The notes beneath the pieces are model-generated. The model saw only the letters and a list, made by a program, of their open reading frames with translations, was not told the origin of the DNA and searched no databases. Source: Curtobacterium citreum (lineage in GTDB: Bacteria; Actinomycetota; Actinomycetes; Actinomycetales; Microbacteriaceae). Taken from it: 64,000 nucleotides of DNA. Made by a program: the position numbers and the translations under genes. Where the stretch lies: assembly GCF_006715175.1 (NCBI RefSeq), contig NZ_VFMQ01000001.1, positions 434,001 to 498,000 of the forward strand, in the 5' to 3' direction. Of the stretch, positions 44,637 through 56,298 are shown piece by piece. How positions within the stretch are numbered: position 1 is the stretch's first letter; each line of letters opens with the position of its first letter.

Positions 44637-45398
44637 TCAGCGCTGCGCCCACGCGCTCCGCAGCCGCGCCCGCAGTGCGACCCGGAAGCGACGGGCCCAG
44701 CGCCGGGGCGGGTTCGCCCGGCGGCCGTTGACCCGGAAGGTGTGGAACGCGCGGCGGGTCCGGCGGACCACCGACCCGAAGCCCGAGAACGGTCGCGAGG
44801 ACACCTGCACGAGCAGCCGCCGCGACGCGACCACCCGGAGCGCCGGGTCGATCGCCATCGACAGGTCGACGTCGTCGTGCACCTCGGGGTCGTCGCGGTG
44901 CACGCGGGAGCGCGCGGCGGTCCACGTCGCGCGGTGCATCGCGGTCGCGGAGCCGAACAGCGGCGGTCGCCCGAGCGCCGCCCACATCAGCACGAAGTAC
45001 GGGCGCATGTAGAGCACGTCCCACACCTGCTGGACGAGCACGCTGCCGTCGTGCGGCCGGCCGGGCCCGGTGACCGCGACGACGCCGGGACGGCCGAGCA
45101 GCCGGAGCGCCTCGGCGATCCAGCGGGGCGGCGGCACCGAGTCCGCGTCGAGCCGGACGAGGACGTCGCCGGTCGCCGCGTCGTAGCCCCGCGCCGACGC
45201 CCGGGCGATGCCGCGCTCGGGTTCGACGAGCACGCGGGCGCCGGCGGCACGGGCCACCGCGGCGCTGTCGTCCCGGCTGCCGTTGTCCACGACGATCACC
45301 TCGGCGGCGGGATGGCTCTGCGCGGCGAGCGCCTGCAGGCAGCGCTGCAGCAGGAGGGCGTCGTCGAGCACGGGGACGACGACGGAGACACGCTGCAC
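44637..45398 (-). CDS. Glycosyltransferase family 2
   Basis: 253 residues of the GT-A fold. VSVVVPVLDDALLLQRCLQAL and VIVVDNGSRDDS bind the nucleotide; DADS (LDADSVPPP) is the metal-binding DxD. A later DDVDLSM segment is the probable catalytic acidic pair. There is no membrane helix. It is a cytoplasmic or peripheral transferase acting on surface glycans or lipids. The GTG at 45398 fits the family start; no strong ribosome site is seen. Confidence 0.88.
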   Translation of the reverse strand: MQRVSVVVPVLDDALLLQRCLQALAAQSHPAAEVIVVDNGSRDDSAAVARAAGARVLVEPERGIARASARGYDAATGDVLVRLDADSVPPPRWIAEALRLLGRPGVVAVTGPGRPHDGSVLVQQVWDVLYMRPYFVLMWAALGRPPLFGSATAMHRATWTAARSRVHRDDPEVHDDVDLSMAIDPALRVVASRRLLVQVSSRPFSGFGSVVRRTRRAFHTFRVNGRRANPPRRWARRFRVALRARLRSAWAQR

Positions 45399-45436
45399 CC
45401 CTGTGATCCTGCCGGAGGCGCGCTGGACGCACGCGC

Positions 45437-45486
45437 GGTCGGACGGAAGGATCGTGGCGGCGCCGCCACGATCCTCCCGTCCGTCC
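45437..45486. repeat. Palindrome of the GGACGGGAGGC family (copy C, divergent promoter region)
   Basis: Core 45440-45483 is a palindrome with one mismatched base pair; the arm reads CGGACGGAAGGATCGTGGCG in part, with the ATC/GAT core replacing the CAC/GTG of copy A in both arms. It lies between divergent genes, where a terminator is not needed, which argues against a purely terminator role for the family. Confidence 0.75.
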
Positions 45487-45563
45487 ACCGGCCTCGTCGG
45501 GACTGAGCGTGCCCTCAGCCCGTCTCGGGACGACCGTCCGCGCGACGGGCGTTGACTGGGGGC

Positions 45564-46205
45564 ATGCAGTTGACGAAGTACAACCACGCCACGGTCGTCC
45601 TCGAGCGGGACGGCGCCACCCTCGTCGTCGACCCCGGTGCGTTCACCTCGGAGGCCGCCGACCTCGTCCGTTCGGCCACGGCCGTGCTCGTCACCCACGA
45701 GCACTTCGACCACCTCGACGTCGACGCCGTCCGCGCCGGACTCGAGGCGAACCCGGACCTGGTCGTCCGCGGCCCGCAGCCCGTCGTCGACCAGCTCGGC
45801 GCACACGACGGACGCGTCGGAGCGGTCGCCGCGGGCGACGCCTTCACGGTCGGCCCCTTCGCGGTCCGGGTCTTCGGCGAGCAGCACGCCGTGATCCACC
45901 CGGACGTGCCGGTCATCCCGAACGTCGGCTACCTGGTCGACGACGCCGTGTTCCACCCGGGCGACTCGTACCTGGTCCCCGGTGTGCCGGTGCCGACCCT
46001 GCTCATGCCGACGAGCGGGCCGTGGACGCACATGGCCGAGGCGGTCGACTACGTCCGCGCGGTCGCGCCGGAGCGGATCGTGCAGATCCACGAGGCGATG
46101 CTCAGCGACCTCGGCCAGCAGTCCACCGCGCGGTTCCTCGGGCCGGAGGTGCTCGGCAGCGTCCCGGTGACGATCCTGCCCGCGGGGGAGAGCATCACGG
46201 TCTGA
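45564..46205 (+). CDS. MBL fold metallo-hydrolase (UlaG/UPF0173-like)
   Basis: 213 residues. THEHFDHLD is the HxHxDH metal motif; later His ligands are in HAVIHPD, and Asp in HPGDSY. The start MQLTKYNHATVVLERDG is typical of the UlaG-like group, which hydrolyses lactones or phosphodiesters, including N-acyl-lipid or sugar lactones. The substrate cannot be told here. The ATG at 45564 has GGGGG just upstream. Confidence 0.88.
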   Translation: MQLTKYNHATVVLERDGATLVVDPGAFTSEAADLVRSATAVLVTHEHFDHLDVDAVRAGLEANPDLVVRGPQPVVDQLGAHDGRVGAVAAGDAFTVGPFAVRVFGEQHAVIHPDVPVIPNVGYLVDDAVFHPGDSYLVPGVPVPTLLMPTSGPWTHMAEAVDYVRAVAPERIVQIHEAMLSDLGQQSTARFLGPEVLGSVPVTILPAGESITV

Positions 46206-46270
46206 GCCGCGCCGGTCCCGGTCGCGTCGGGCTGAGTCGCCGCTCCCGGTCGGGGGTGCACGCTGGACGG

Positions 46271-46951
46271 ATGGCTGATGCTCGCTCGACCGCGGTCCTG
46301 TTCGACATCGACGGGACCCTCGCCGACTCCAACTACGCGCACGTCGACGCCTGGTGGCGGGCGTTCCGCGCGGCGGGGGAGTCCGTCGACGCGTGGCGCA
46401 TCCACCGCGCCATCGGGATGGACTCCGGGCGGCTGCTCGACGAGCTGCTCCCGGAGGCCGGCGACGACGTCCGCGACCAGGCGGAGCAGTTCCACACGGC
46501 GTACTACGCCGAGCACGTGCCGCAGCTCCGCCTGCTGCCGGGGGCCCGCGAGCTGCTCGAGGAGGTCGCCCGCCGCGGACACGCCGTCGTCCTCGCGACG
46601 AGCGCGCCCGAGCACGAGCTGGCCGCGCTGCGGGAGCTGCTCGACGCGGCCGCGTGGGTGACCGCCGAGACGAGCTCGGAGGACGTCGACGAGGCGAAGC
46701 CCGCGCCCGGCATCGTGCAGGTGGCGCTCGACAGGGTCGGGGTCGACGCGGAGCACGCCGTGATGGTCGGCGACGCGATGTGGGACGTCGAGGCGTCGGG
46801 GAAGGTCGGGCTGCCGTGCGTCGCGGTGATGACCGGTGGCATCGGCGGCGACGAGCTCCGGCGAGCGGGAGCGGCGGCCGTGTACGACGACGCCGCGGCG
46901 GTGCTGCGGGCGCTCCGCGACGGCGAGGGGCCGATCGCCGCGCTGGCCTGA
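46271..46951 (+). CDS. HAD family hydrolase (phosphoglycolate phosphatase-like)
   Basis: 226 residues. HAD motif I FDIDGTLADS with the nucleophile Asp, a helical cap domain (about 20-90), motif II ATSAP, motif III lysine in DEAKPAPGI and motif IV VGDAMWDVEAS. It should dephosphorylate a small phosphorylated metabolite such as phosphoglycolate or a sugar phosphate. It follows the MBL gene by 65 bp. Confidence 0.9.
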   Translation: MADARSTAVLFDIDGTLADSNYAHVDAWWRAFRAAGESVDAWRIHRAIGMDSGRLLDELLPEAGDDVRDQAEQFHTAYYAEHVPQLRLLPGARELLEEVARRGHAVVLATSAPEHELAALRELLDAAAWVTAETSSEDVDEAKPAPGIVQVALDRVGVDAEHAVMVGDAMWDVEASGKVGLPCVAVMTGGIGGDELRRAGAAAVYDDAAAVLRALRDGEGPIAALA

Positions 46952-47018
46952 GCGGGCGGATGCTGGTGCGGCGGTCGCCGGGCCGCCGCGGATCCCGCCC
47001 GTGGGAGGATGGTCGATC

Positions 47019-49887
<2,869 letters not shown>

Positions 49888-49987
49888 GTCACCGAGACGC
49901 CCCCGTTCCCGGCGGCGTCTCGCCGTTCCGGGGGCGTCCCGCCCTGACGGGGCCGTCTCGCGCCGGTCGCGGGGCCGGCACCCCACC

Positions 49988-50029
49988 GGACGGGAGGCGC
50001 GTGGCGGGCCCGCACCGCGCCTCCCGTCC
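49988..50029. repeat. Palindrome of the GGACGGGAGGC family (copy D)
   Basis: Arms 49988-50008 and 50009-50029 share GGACGGGAGGCGCG and pair except for two adjacent bases. It sits between convergent genes. Confidence 0.75.
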
Positions 50030-50074
50030 GTCCGCGCCTCCACCCGAACGGCGCGAGACGCGCGCTGGCGGACG

Positions 50075-50100
50075 CGACTCGCGCCCGCGGACGCGAGTCG
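50075..50100. terminator. Hairpin, probable terminator
   Basis: CGACTCGCG (50075-50083) pairs with CGCGAGTCG (50092-50100) over an 8-nt loop, 50 bp after the end of the lacI gene on the minus strand and downstream of the MFS gene. Confidence 0.5.
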
Positions 50101-50149
50101 TGCCCGCTGAGCCGAGTCCCGGCCCTGCCGGGCGCGCGGTGCGCGCCGC

Positions 50150-51157
50150 TCAGCCGCCGGTGCTCGCCCGCCGCACCAGGCGCGTCGGCAGTGCGACCGG
50201 CTCGGCCGCCGTGCCGTCGACCGCCGCGAGCAGCCGGAGGGCTGCGGCGCGTCCGAGTTCCGCTCCCGGCAGTGCGACGCTCGTCAGGGCCGGCGCGGTG
50301 ACGGAGGACGAGGGCAGGTCGTCGAAGCCCGCGACCGCGAGGTCCTCCGGGACCCGCAGCCCGGTCGCGGCGGCGACGCGGAGCACGCCGTACGCCAGGG
50401 TGTCGGCGGCGGCGACGACCGCGGTGACGCCGTCCTCGTGCCAGGCCTCGAGTGCGTGCTCCGTCGCGGCTGCGGCGGCGTCCACCGTCAGGTCCGCCCG
50501 GGCGCCGAGCTCGGACACGGTGATGCCGGCGGCTGCGCAGGCCTCCTGGAACAGACGGTGCCGGACGCCGAAGGTGGCGACCCGTGCCGTGCCGTCGAGG
50601 TACGCGACCCGCTCGTGCCCGCGCTCCCGCAGGTGCGCGACGAGTTCCGCGACGCCCGAGGTCAGGTCGTAGTCGACCGCGACCGCGCCGGTCGGGGCAT
50701 CCGGGGCGTCGAGCAGCACGACGGGGACGGCGGCGTCGAGCGAACCCCCGGCGGCCGGGGCGTCGACCAGGATGCCCGCCGGCCGGAGCCGCTCGAAGCG
50801 CCGGAGGTCGCTCGTGGCCGGCTGCGCCCCGCGCTCGGTGACGGAGAGCACGAGCTGGTACCGGTCGCCAAGGGTGTCCCGGACGCCCCGGATGACCTCG
50901 GCGAAGAAGGGGTTCGACAGATCGGGGGCGATGAGCACCACGAGGTCGCCCGTGCCTCGCGCCAGGGAACTCGCCGCGTGGTCGACCACGTACCCGAGCT
51001 CGTCCACGGCGTCGCGCACCCGCGCCGCGATCGGGGCGGAGACCCGGCCACGGTCCTTGCCGTTCACGACGAGGGACACCGTGGCGATGCTCGTGCCGGC
51101 GCGTTCGGCCACCATCGCCGCGGTCACACGGCGGGCCGGGACGGCGGAGGATGGCAC
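50150..51157 (-). CDS. LacI family transcriptional regulator
   Basis: 335 residues. HTH TAAMVAERAGTSIATVSLVVNGKDRGR, hinge helix HAASSLARGTGDLV, and a periplasmic-binding-type ligand domain ending with GFDDLPSSSVTAPALTSVALP. It is divergent from the nucleoside operon, with two near-palindromic TCAAACGCTTGA sites in the gap. It should repress the operon until a ribose or nucleoside product binds. Confidence 0.9.
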   Translation of the reverse strand: MPSSAVPARRVTAAMVAERAGTSIATVSLVVNGKDRGRVSAPIAARVRDAVDELGYVVDHAASSLARGTGDLVVLIAPDLSNPFFAEVIRGVRDTLGDRYQLVLSVTERGAQPATSDLRRFERLRPAGILVDAPAAGGSLDAAVPVVLLDAPDAPTGAVAVDYDLTSGVAELVAHLRERGHERVAYLDGTARVATFGVRHRLFQEACAAAGITVSELGARADLTVDAAAAATEHALEAWHEDGVTAVVAAADTLAYGVLRVAAATGLRVPEDLAVAGFDDLPSSSVTAPALTSVALPGAELGRAAALRLLAAVDGTAAEPVALPTRLVRRASTGG

Positions 51158-51216
51158 CCGTCGAGCCTAGCGACGCACGCGGCCCGGCAAGCCGAGAACC
51201 GCTCGGGGAGTTGACG

Positions 51217-51252
51217 TCAAACGCTTGACGTGTTTCCATGTCAAACGCTTGA
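51217..51252. promoter_or_regulatory. Two LacI operators in the divergent promoter region
   Basis: TCAAACGCTTGA occurs twice, at 51217-51228 and 51241-51252, 24 bp apart. Both have the central CG of LacI sites, and TTGACG -35-like hexamers (51211-51216, 51225-51230) overlap the first. Confidence 0.75.
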
Positions 51253-51352
51253 CGCGCCGCGCCGGAGTTGGTTCCTCCACGACGCGGACCCCACCGCGTC
51301 AAGCACAGACCTCCCGGTCGTCCAGCACCCCCCGATGAAGTGGAGCCCCACG

Positions 51353-52366
51353 GTGTCCGATGCGACGAAGCAGAAGATCATCCTCGACTGCGACCCCGGC
51401 CACGACGACGCCGTCGCCATGATCCTGGCGCACGGCAGTCCGGCGATCGAACTGCTCGCCGTGACGACCGTCGTCGGCAACCAGACCCTGCCGAAGGTCA
51501 CCCGCAACGCCCTCGCGGTCGCACGCATCGCCGGGATCACCGGGGTGCCCTTCGCCGCCGGCAGCCCGCGCCCGCTGCTCCGCGAGATCGAGGTCGCCCC
51601 GGAGATCCACGGCGAGAGCGGCCTCGACGGCCCGATGCTGCCCGAGCCGGCCTTCGCCCTCGACGAGCGGCACGCGGTCGACCTGATCATCGACACGGTC
51701 ATGGCGCACGAGCCCGGCACCGTCACGATCGTGCCGACCGCCGGCCTGACGAACATCGCCCTCGCCGTCCGCAAGGAGCCGCGCATCGTCGAGCGCGTCA
51801 AGCAGGTCGTGCTCATGGGCGGCGGCGTGCACGTCGGCAACTGGAGCGCGGTCGCCGAGTTCAACATCGTCATCGACCCCGAGGCGGCGGACATCGTCTT
51901 CCGCGCCGGCTGGGACGTCGTCATGGTCGGCCTCGACCTCACGCACCAGGCGCTCGCCACCCCCGAGGTCGCCGCGCGCATCGCCGCCGTCGGCACCGGC
52001 CCGGCCGCGTTCGTCGGGGAGCTGCTCGACTTCTTCGGCAAGGCCTACGAGGACGCGCAGGGCTTCGACTCGCCGCCCGTGCACGACCCCTGCGCCGTGG
52101 CGTACGTCATCGACCCGACGATCGTGCGCGCCGTGAAGATGCCGATCGCGATCGAGACCACGGGCACGCACACGCTCGGCATGACGGTCGCCGACCTCCG
52201 TGCACCGGCGCCCGAGGACTGCCGCACGAGCGCCGCGATGGAGCTCGACCACGAGCGGTTCTGGGACCTGGTCGTCGACGCCCTCGAGCGGATCGGCGAG
52301 ACGCCGGACACCGGGTGGACGCCCCGTGCCGGCGCCGACGCCGAGACCGTCGCCACGGAGGCCTGA
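51353..52366 (+). CDS. Nucleoside hydrolase (inosine/uridine-preferring type)
   Basis: 337 residues of the IU-nucleoside hydrolase family. The calcium-binding DCDPGHDDA is near the N-terminus, with VGNQTL and MGGGVHVGNWS, FNIVIDPEA, and PPVHDPCA with the active-site His. It splits ribonucleosides into ribose and base. The GTG at 51353 has GGAG 7 bp upstream; ATG 51335 has no such site. It starts the LacI-controlled operon. Confidence 0.92.
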   Translation: MSDATKQKIILDCDPGHDDAVAMILAHGSPAIELLAVTTVVGNQTLPKVTRNALAVARIAGITGVPFAAGSPRPLLREIEVAPEIHGESGLDGPMLPEPAFALDERHAVDLIIDTVMAHEPGTVTIVPTAGLTNIALAVRKEPRIVERVKQVVLMGGGVHVGNWSAVAEFNIVIDPEAADIVFRAGWDVVMVGLDLTHQALATPEVAARIAAVGTGPAAFVGELLDFFGKAYEDAQGFDSPPVHDPCAVAYVIDPTIVRAVKMPIAIETTGTHTLGMTVADLRAPAPEDCRTSAAMELDHERFWDLVVDALERIGETPDTGWTPRAGADAETVATEA

Positions 52367-52371
52367 GCACC

Positions 52372-53781
52372 GTGACGACCACCTCGACGAAGAAGTCGAC
52401 CGGCGCCCTCATCGCCGCCCTGCTCGCGGCGTGCATCGCGTTCCAGCTCAACGCGAGCATGCTCAGTCCGGCCCTGGTCACGATGGCGCGCGATCTGCGT
52501 ACCGACGACGCCACGATCGGCCTGTCCCAGACGCTGTTCTTCACGCTCGCCGCACTGTTCTCGCTGTTCCTGCCCCGTCTGTCCGACATCGTCGGGCGGA
52601 AGCGCGTGCTCCTCGGCATGCTCGCGGTCATGCTCGTCGGCAGCATCGTCGCCGCACTCGCCGTGAACGTCCCGATGCTCTTCGCCGGCCGCATGATCCA
52701 GGGCGTCACCGGCCCGGTCGTGCCGATCGGCCTGCTCATCCTACGCAACGAGATCGCCGACCCGAAGCGGTACGGCGCGGCCCTCGGCCTGCTGACCGCT
52801 GTGAACGGCGGCATCGCCGGCGTCGACGCGCTCGCCGGCGGGTGGATCGCCACGAACTTCGGCTTCCGCGGCATCTTCTGGGTGATCGCCGTCGTCACCG
52901 TCGTCGCGACCGTGATGGTCGCCGCGTGGGGCGTCGAGTCGAAGCCCTCGGCCGGCACCCGGATGGACTGGTGGGGCGTGCTGCCGCTGGTCGTCAGCGT
53001 CGGTGCCCTCCTGACCGCGTTCAACGAGGCCGGCAAGCTCGCGGCCGCGGACTGGGCACTCGTGGTCGGCGCGGTCGTGCTCGCCCTCGTCGCGTTCTGC
53101 GTGTTCTGGGCCGTCGAGTCCCGTGTCCGCGAACCCCTGGTCGAGACGCGGTTCCTCAAGCGTCGGGCGACCTGGGCGCTCCTCGTGACGACCCTGCTCA
53201 CGATGACCGGCGTCTTCGCGGTCGTGAACGGCCTCGTGACGAGCCTCGCGCAGAACCCCGAGGTCGGCTTCGGCATGGAGCCGGACCTCGCCTCGCTCGC
53301 GTTCCTGACGCCCTACGCGCTCGTCGGTTGGGTGGTCGGACCCTTCGCGGGACGGCTCGCGCCGACCCTCGGCTACCGTGCCGTGCTCCGCGTGGGCCTG
53401 GTCGGCAGCATCGTCGCCACGGTCGTGATGGCGATCGTCGGCGTGCACTCGCTGCCGGTGCTCGTGGCGGCGACGGTCCTGATCGGCATCACCTACGCGG
53501 GCATCGCGAACATCATCCTGAACGGCCTCGGCATCGTGCTCTCGCCGGACTCGAACCCCGGGTTCCTGCCCGGTCTCAACGCCGGTGCGTTCAACCTCGG
53601 CGCCGGCATCAGCTTCGCGGTCCTGCCGGCGCTGCAGATCGCCCTCGGGACCGGAGGGTCCGCCGGGACCTCCGGGTACTCGGGTGGCATGCTCCTCGGA
53701 GCCGTGATCACCTGCGCGGCCCTCGCCACGTCCTTCCTCATCCCGCGCCCGGCCTCGGCCGAGACAGGAGCCACCGCATGA
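52372..53781 (+). CDS. MFS transporter, probably for nucleosides or ribose
   Basis: 469 residues with 12 or more membrane helices and the MFS motif A (PRLSDIVGRKRVLLG). It lies 5 bp after the nucleoside hydrolase and overlaps the ribokinase start by 4 bp (ATGA). From this context it probably imports the nucleoside or exports the free base; the sequence alone does not show which. Confidence 0.85.
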   Translation: MTTTSTKKSTGALIAALLAACIAFQLNASMLSPALVTMARDLRTDDATIGLSQTLFFTLAALFSLFLPRLSDIVGRKRVLLGMLAVMLVGSIVAALAVNVPMLFAGRMIQGVTGPVVPIGLLILRNEIADPKRYGAALGLLTAVNGGIAGVDALAGGWIATNFGFRGIFWVIAVVTVVATVMVAAWGVESKPSAGTRMDWWGVLPLVVSVGALLTAFNEAGKLAAADWALVVGAVVLALVAFCVFWAVESRVREPLVETRFLKRRATWALLVTTLLTMTGVFAVVNGLVTSLAQNPEVGFGMEPDLASLAFLTPYALVGWVVGPFAGRLAPTLGYRAVLRVGLVGSIVATVVMAIVGVHSLPVLVAATVLIGITYAGIANIILNGLGIVLSPDSNPGFLPGLNAGAFNLGAGISFAVLPALQIALGTGGSAGTSGYSGGMLLGAVITCAALATSFLIPRPASAETGATA

Positions 53782-54635
53782 GCGGCATCGTCGTCGTCGG
53801 GAGCCTCAACGCGGACCTGGTGGTCCGCACCGAGCGCTTCCCCCAGCCCGGTGAGACCCTGCACGGGTCCGACCTCGCCACCCTGCCCGGCGGCAAGTCC
53901 GCCAACCAGGCGGTCGCAGCCGGGAGGCTCGGGGGCACCGTGCGCATGATCGGTGCGGTCGGCGACGACGGGAACGGTCGACTGCTCCGCGACTCCGTCG
54001 CGGCTGCCGGGGTCGACACCACGCACGTCGCCGTCCGTGAGGGCGTGCCGACCGGCACCGCCGTCATCACGGTCGACGCCGCCGGAGAGAACACCATCGT
54101 GGTCTCCGGCGGCGCGAACGCCACGCTCACGCCGGACGACCTGCCCGCCGACGCCTTCGACGGCACCGGGGTGCTCGGCCTCTGCCTCGAGGTCTCGATC
54201 GACGTCGTGCTCGCGGCCGCCCGCGCCGGACGGGCCGCGGGCGCCACCGTGCTGACGAACCTGTCGCCCTTCGGTGCCGTGCCGCAGGAGCTCCTCGACC
54301 TGACCGACGTGCTCCTCGTCAACGAGCACGAGTCGGTCGCGCTCGGAGACCACGGTGTCGCCCGGTCGATCGTGACGCGGGGTGGCGACGGCTGCGTGGT
54401 GCACGACGGGGACGCCGAGTCGGTCGTGGTCGAGGCCGTTCGGGTCGACCCGGTGGACACCACGGGCTGCGGCGACGCGTTCATGGGGGCCGTGGCGCTC
54501 CGACTCGACGCGGGGGACTCCCTCGTCGACGCGGCCCGGTTCGCCGTCGGCGTCGGGGCGTACGCCGCGACGGAGCCGGGCGCCCAGGCGTCCTACCCGA
54601 CCCCCGCCGAGCTGGAGCGCTTCCTGCGGTCCTGA
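53778..54635 (+). CDS. rbsK: Ribokinase (PfkB family)
   Basis: 285 residues. PfkB motifs: VVGSLNADLVVRTERFPQPGE, PGGKSANQAVAAGRLGG, and the C-terminal DTTGCGDAFMGA with the catalytic Asp; here the usual GAGD reads GCGD. It phosphorylates ribose set free by the nucleoside hydrolase, feeding the pentose phosphate pathway. It is translationally coupled to the MFS gene. Confidence 0.9.
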   Translation: MSGIVVVGSLNADLVVRTERFPQPGETLHGSDLATLPGGKSANQAVAAGRLGGTVRMIGAVGDDGNGRLLRDSVAAAGVDTTHVAVREGVPTGTAVITVDAAGENTIVVSGGANATLTPDDLPADAFDGTGVLGLCLEVSIDVVLAAARAGRAAGATVLTNLSPFGAVPQELLDLTDVLLVNEHESVALGDHGVARSIVTRGGDGCVVHDGDAESVVVEAVRVDPVDTTGCGDAFMGAVALRLDAGDSLVDAARFAVGVGAYAATEPGAQASYPTPAELERFLRS

Positions 54636-54683
54636 CCCGCGCCTCCCGTCCGCCCTCCCCGCCCCTCCCACTAGCGTGGTGGC

Positions 54684-55619
54684 ATGCGCGTGGGAGTCCT
54701 CGACATCGGGTCCAACACCGGCCACCTGCTCGTGGTGGACGCCCACGGCGGGGCGGCGCCGCTGCCGGCGTCCTCGTTCAAGCAGCCGCTCCGCCTCGCC
54801 GAGCACCTCGACGAGACCGGCGCGGTGACGCCCGCCGGGGTCGACGCCCTCACCGTGTTCGTCGCCGAGTCGGTCCGTGTCGCCGAGGACCGCGGGTGCG
54901 AGGACATGCTCGCGTTCGCGACCTCGGCCGTCCGCGACGCCGTGAACTCCGACGCGGTGCTCGCACACGTCGAACGGGAGACCGGCGTCGAGCTCGCCGT
55001 GCTGTCCGGCGGCGACGAGGCCCGGTTGACCTTCCTGGCCGTCCGCCGCTGGTTCGGCTGGTCCGCCGGACGCCTCGCGGTCTTCGACATCGGCGGGGGC
55101 TCGCTCGAGATCGCCGGCGGCGCGGACGAGGCACCCGACGTCGCGTGGTCGATGCCGATCGGGGCCGCCCGCCTGGCCCGCTCGTACTTCGCGGACGGGA
55201 CCCCAAGCGACGACGACGTCCGCCGGATCCGCCACGAGATCCGGGTCGCGATCGCCCGCGACGCCGGGCTGCTGCTGCGCGCCGGGCGGCCGGACCGTGC
55301 CGTCGCGACGTCGAAGACCTTCCGCTCGATCGCCCGGATCTGCGGGGCCGCGCCGTCCGGGGACGGGCCACTCGTGCCACGGGCGCTCGACGGCGCCGAG
55401 CTGCGGCGGTTGCTGCCGTCGCTCCTGACCAAGTCGGTGACCGAGCTCGCGGCGCTGCCGGGGGTCTCGCCGAGCCGGGCGCACCAGGTCGTCCCGGGAG
55501 CGCTCGTCGCCGAGGCGTGCCTGGACATCTTCGACCTGCCGGCGCTCGAGATCTGCCCGTGGGCCCTGCGCGAGGGCGTGATCCTGGAGCGCCTCGACCA
55601 GCTGTCGGTGCTCGGCTGA
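54684..55619 (+). CDS. Ppx/GppA phosphatase family protein
   Basis: 311 residues of the ASKHA fold. N-terminal [13 protein letters not shown] is the phosphate loop; [10 protein letters not shown] is the second loop; ATSAVRDA and [11 protein letters not shown] are further family motifs. Short members like this lack the C-terminal HD domain. It hydrolyses polyphosphate or (p)ppGpp. A half-copy of the palindrome family (about 54636-54655) lies just upstream. Confidence 0.9.
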   Translation: MRVGVLDIGSNTGHLLVVDAHGGAAPLPASSFKQPLRLAEHLDETGAVTPAGVDALTVFVAESVRVAEDRGCEDMLAFATSAVRDAVNSDAVLAHVERETGVELAVLSGGDEARLTFLAVRRWFGWSAGRLAVFDIGGGSLEIAGGADEAPDVAWSMPIGAARLARSYFADGTPSDDDVRRIRHEIRVAIARDAGLLLRAGRPDRAVATSKTFRSIARICGAAPSGDGPLVPRALDGAELRRLLPSLLTKSVTELAALPGVSPSRAHQVVPGALVAEACLDIFDLPALEICPWALREGVILERLDQLSVLG

Positions 55620-55635
55620 GGGTGCTCGGCTCGCG

Positions 55636-56241
55636 CTACCGCTCGCGCGGCGGGGCGAGGAGCCACGGGCGGACGAGCTTCGTCACTGACGGGAGCACCC
55701 AGAAGGTCATGATCGGCGTGAGCACGAGCGTCGTGATCAACACGCGGGGCAGCACGGCCAGGTGCCCGAACGCCGGCACGAGCCAGCCGACCAGGTAGGT
55801 GAAGGCCAGGTTCACCGGGAAGAAGCCGAGCCAGATGCTCACGGCCTGCTTCCACCGCGGTGGGGCGCTCGAGGTCGGGGCGTCCTGCGGGGCGTCGAAC
55901 CAGCCCTCGATGCCCGTGCGCTTCTCGACCCGGGACTCCACGACGAGGTCCCGGCCGCGGTCGAGCCACCGGAGCCGGTCGTCGGAGTTCTCCCACGTGG
56001 CGAGCTGCTCGTGGTCGGCGAACCGGTAGAGCATGTGCCACTCGTGGCTCGTGGCGTGCGACCGGACCCACCCGGAGCCGAGGAAGCCGGGGTAGCGGTT
56101 CGCCAGGTTCACCCCGGACTGCACCCAGGCGGTGGCGTCGGGGATGCGGTCGGGTTCGACGAGGCGGGTGATGGACACGGTGACGGGCGGGCCGGCGGTC
56201 ACGGATGACGACTGCGGGCTCCAAGGCTCTTGTGGAGTCAT
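55636..56241 (-). CDS. Antibiotic biosynthesis monooxygenase domain protein with two membrane helices
   Basis: 201 residues. The ABM-like ferredoxin-fold domain (about 20-115; NLANRYPGFLGSGWVRS and HEWHMLYRFADHEQLATWENS) is followed by two C-terminal helices (IWLGFFPVNLAFTYLVGWLVP and VLITTLVLTPIMTFWVLP). These membrane-anchored ABM proteins are common in actinobacteria and their substrate is unknown. The ATG at 56241 has GGAG 6 bp upstream on its strand (AGAGCC/TTGGAG region is weaker), so the start is moderately sure. Confidence 0.8.
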   Translation of the reverse strand: MTPQEPWSPQSSSVTAGPPVTVSITRLVEPDRIPDATAWVQSGVNLANRYPGFLGSGWVRSHATSHEWHMLYRFADHEQLATWENSDDRLRWLDRGRDLVVESRVEKRTGIEGWFDAPQDAPTSSAPPRWKQAVSIWLGFFPVNLAFTYLVGWLVPAFGHLAVLPRVLITTLVLTPIMTFWVLPSVTKLVRPWLLAPPRER

Positions 56242-56298
56242 GTGGACAGTGTCGCGGAGTCGTGTTTCGGGTGCGTGACGCCGCAGTAGGTTCTGGGC

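Larger units (their letters stand above)
49888..50149. other. Convergent intergenic region with several hairpins
   Basis: Contains copy D of the palindrome family (49988-50029), GAGACGCC/GGCGTCTC-type inverted repeats (49890-49970) and a 9-bp-arm hairpin at 50075-50100. No gene is seen. Confidence 0.5.
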
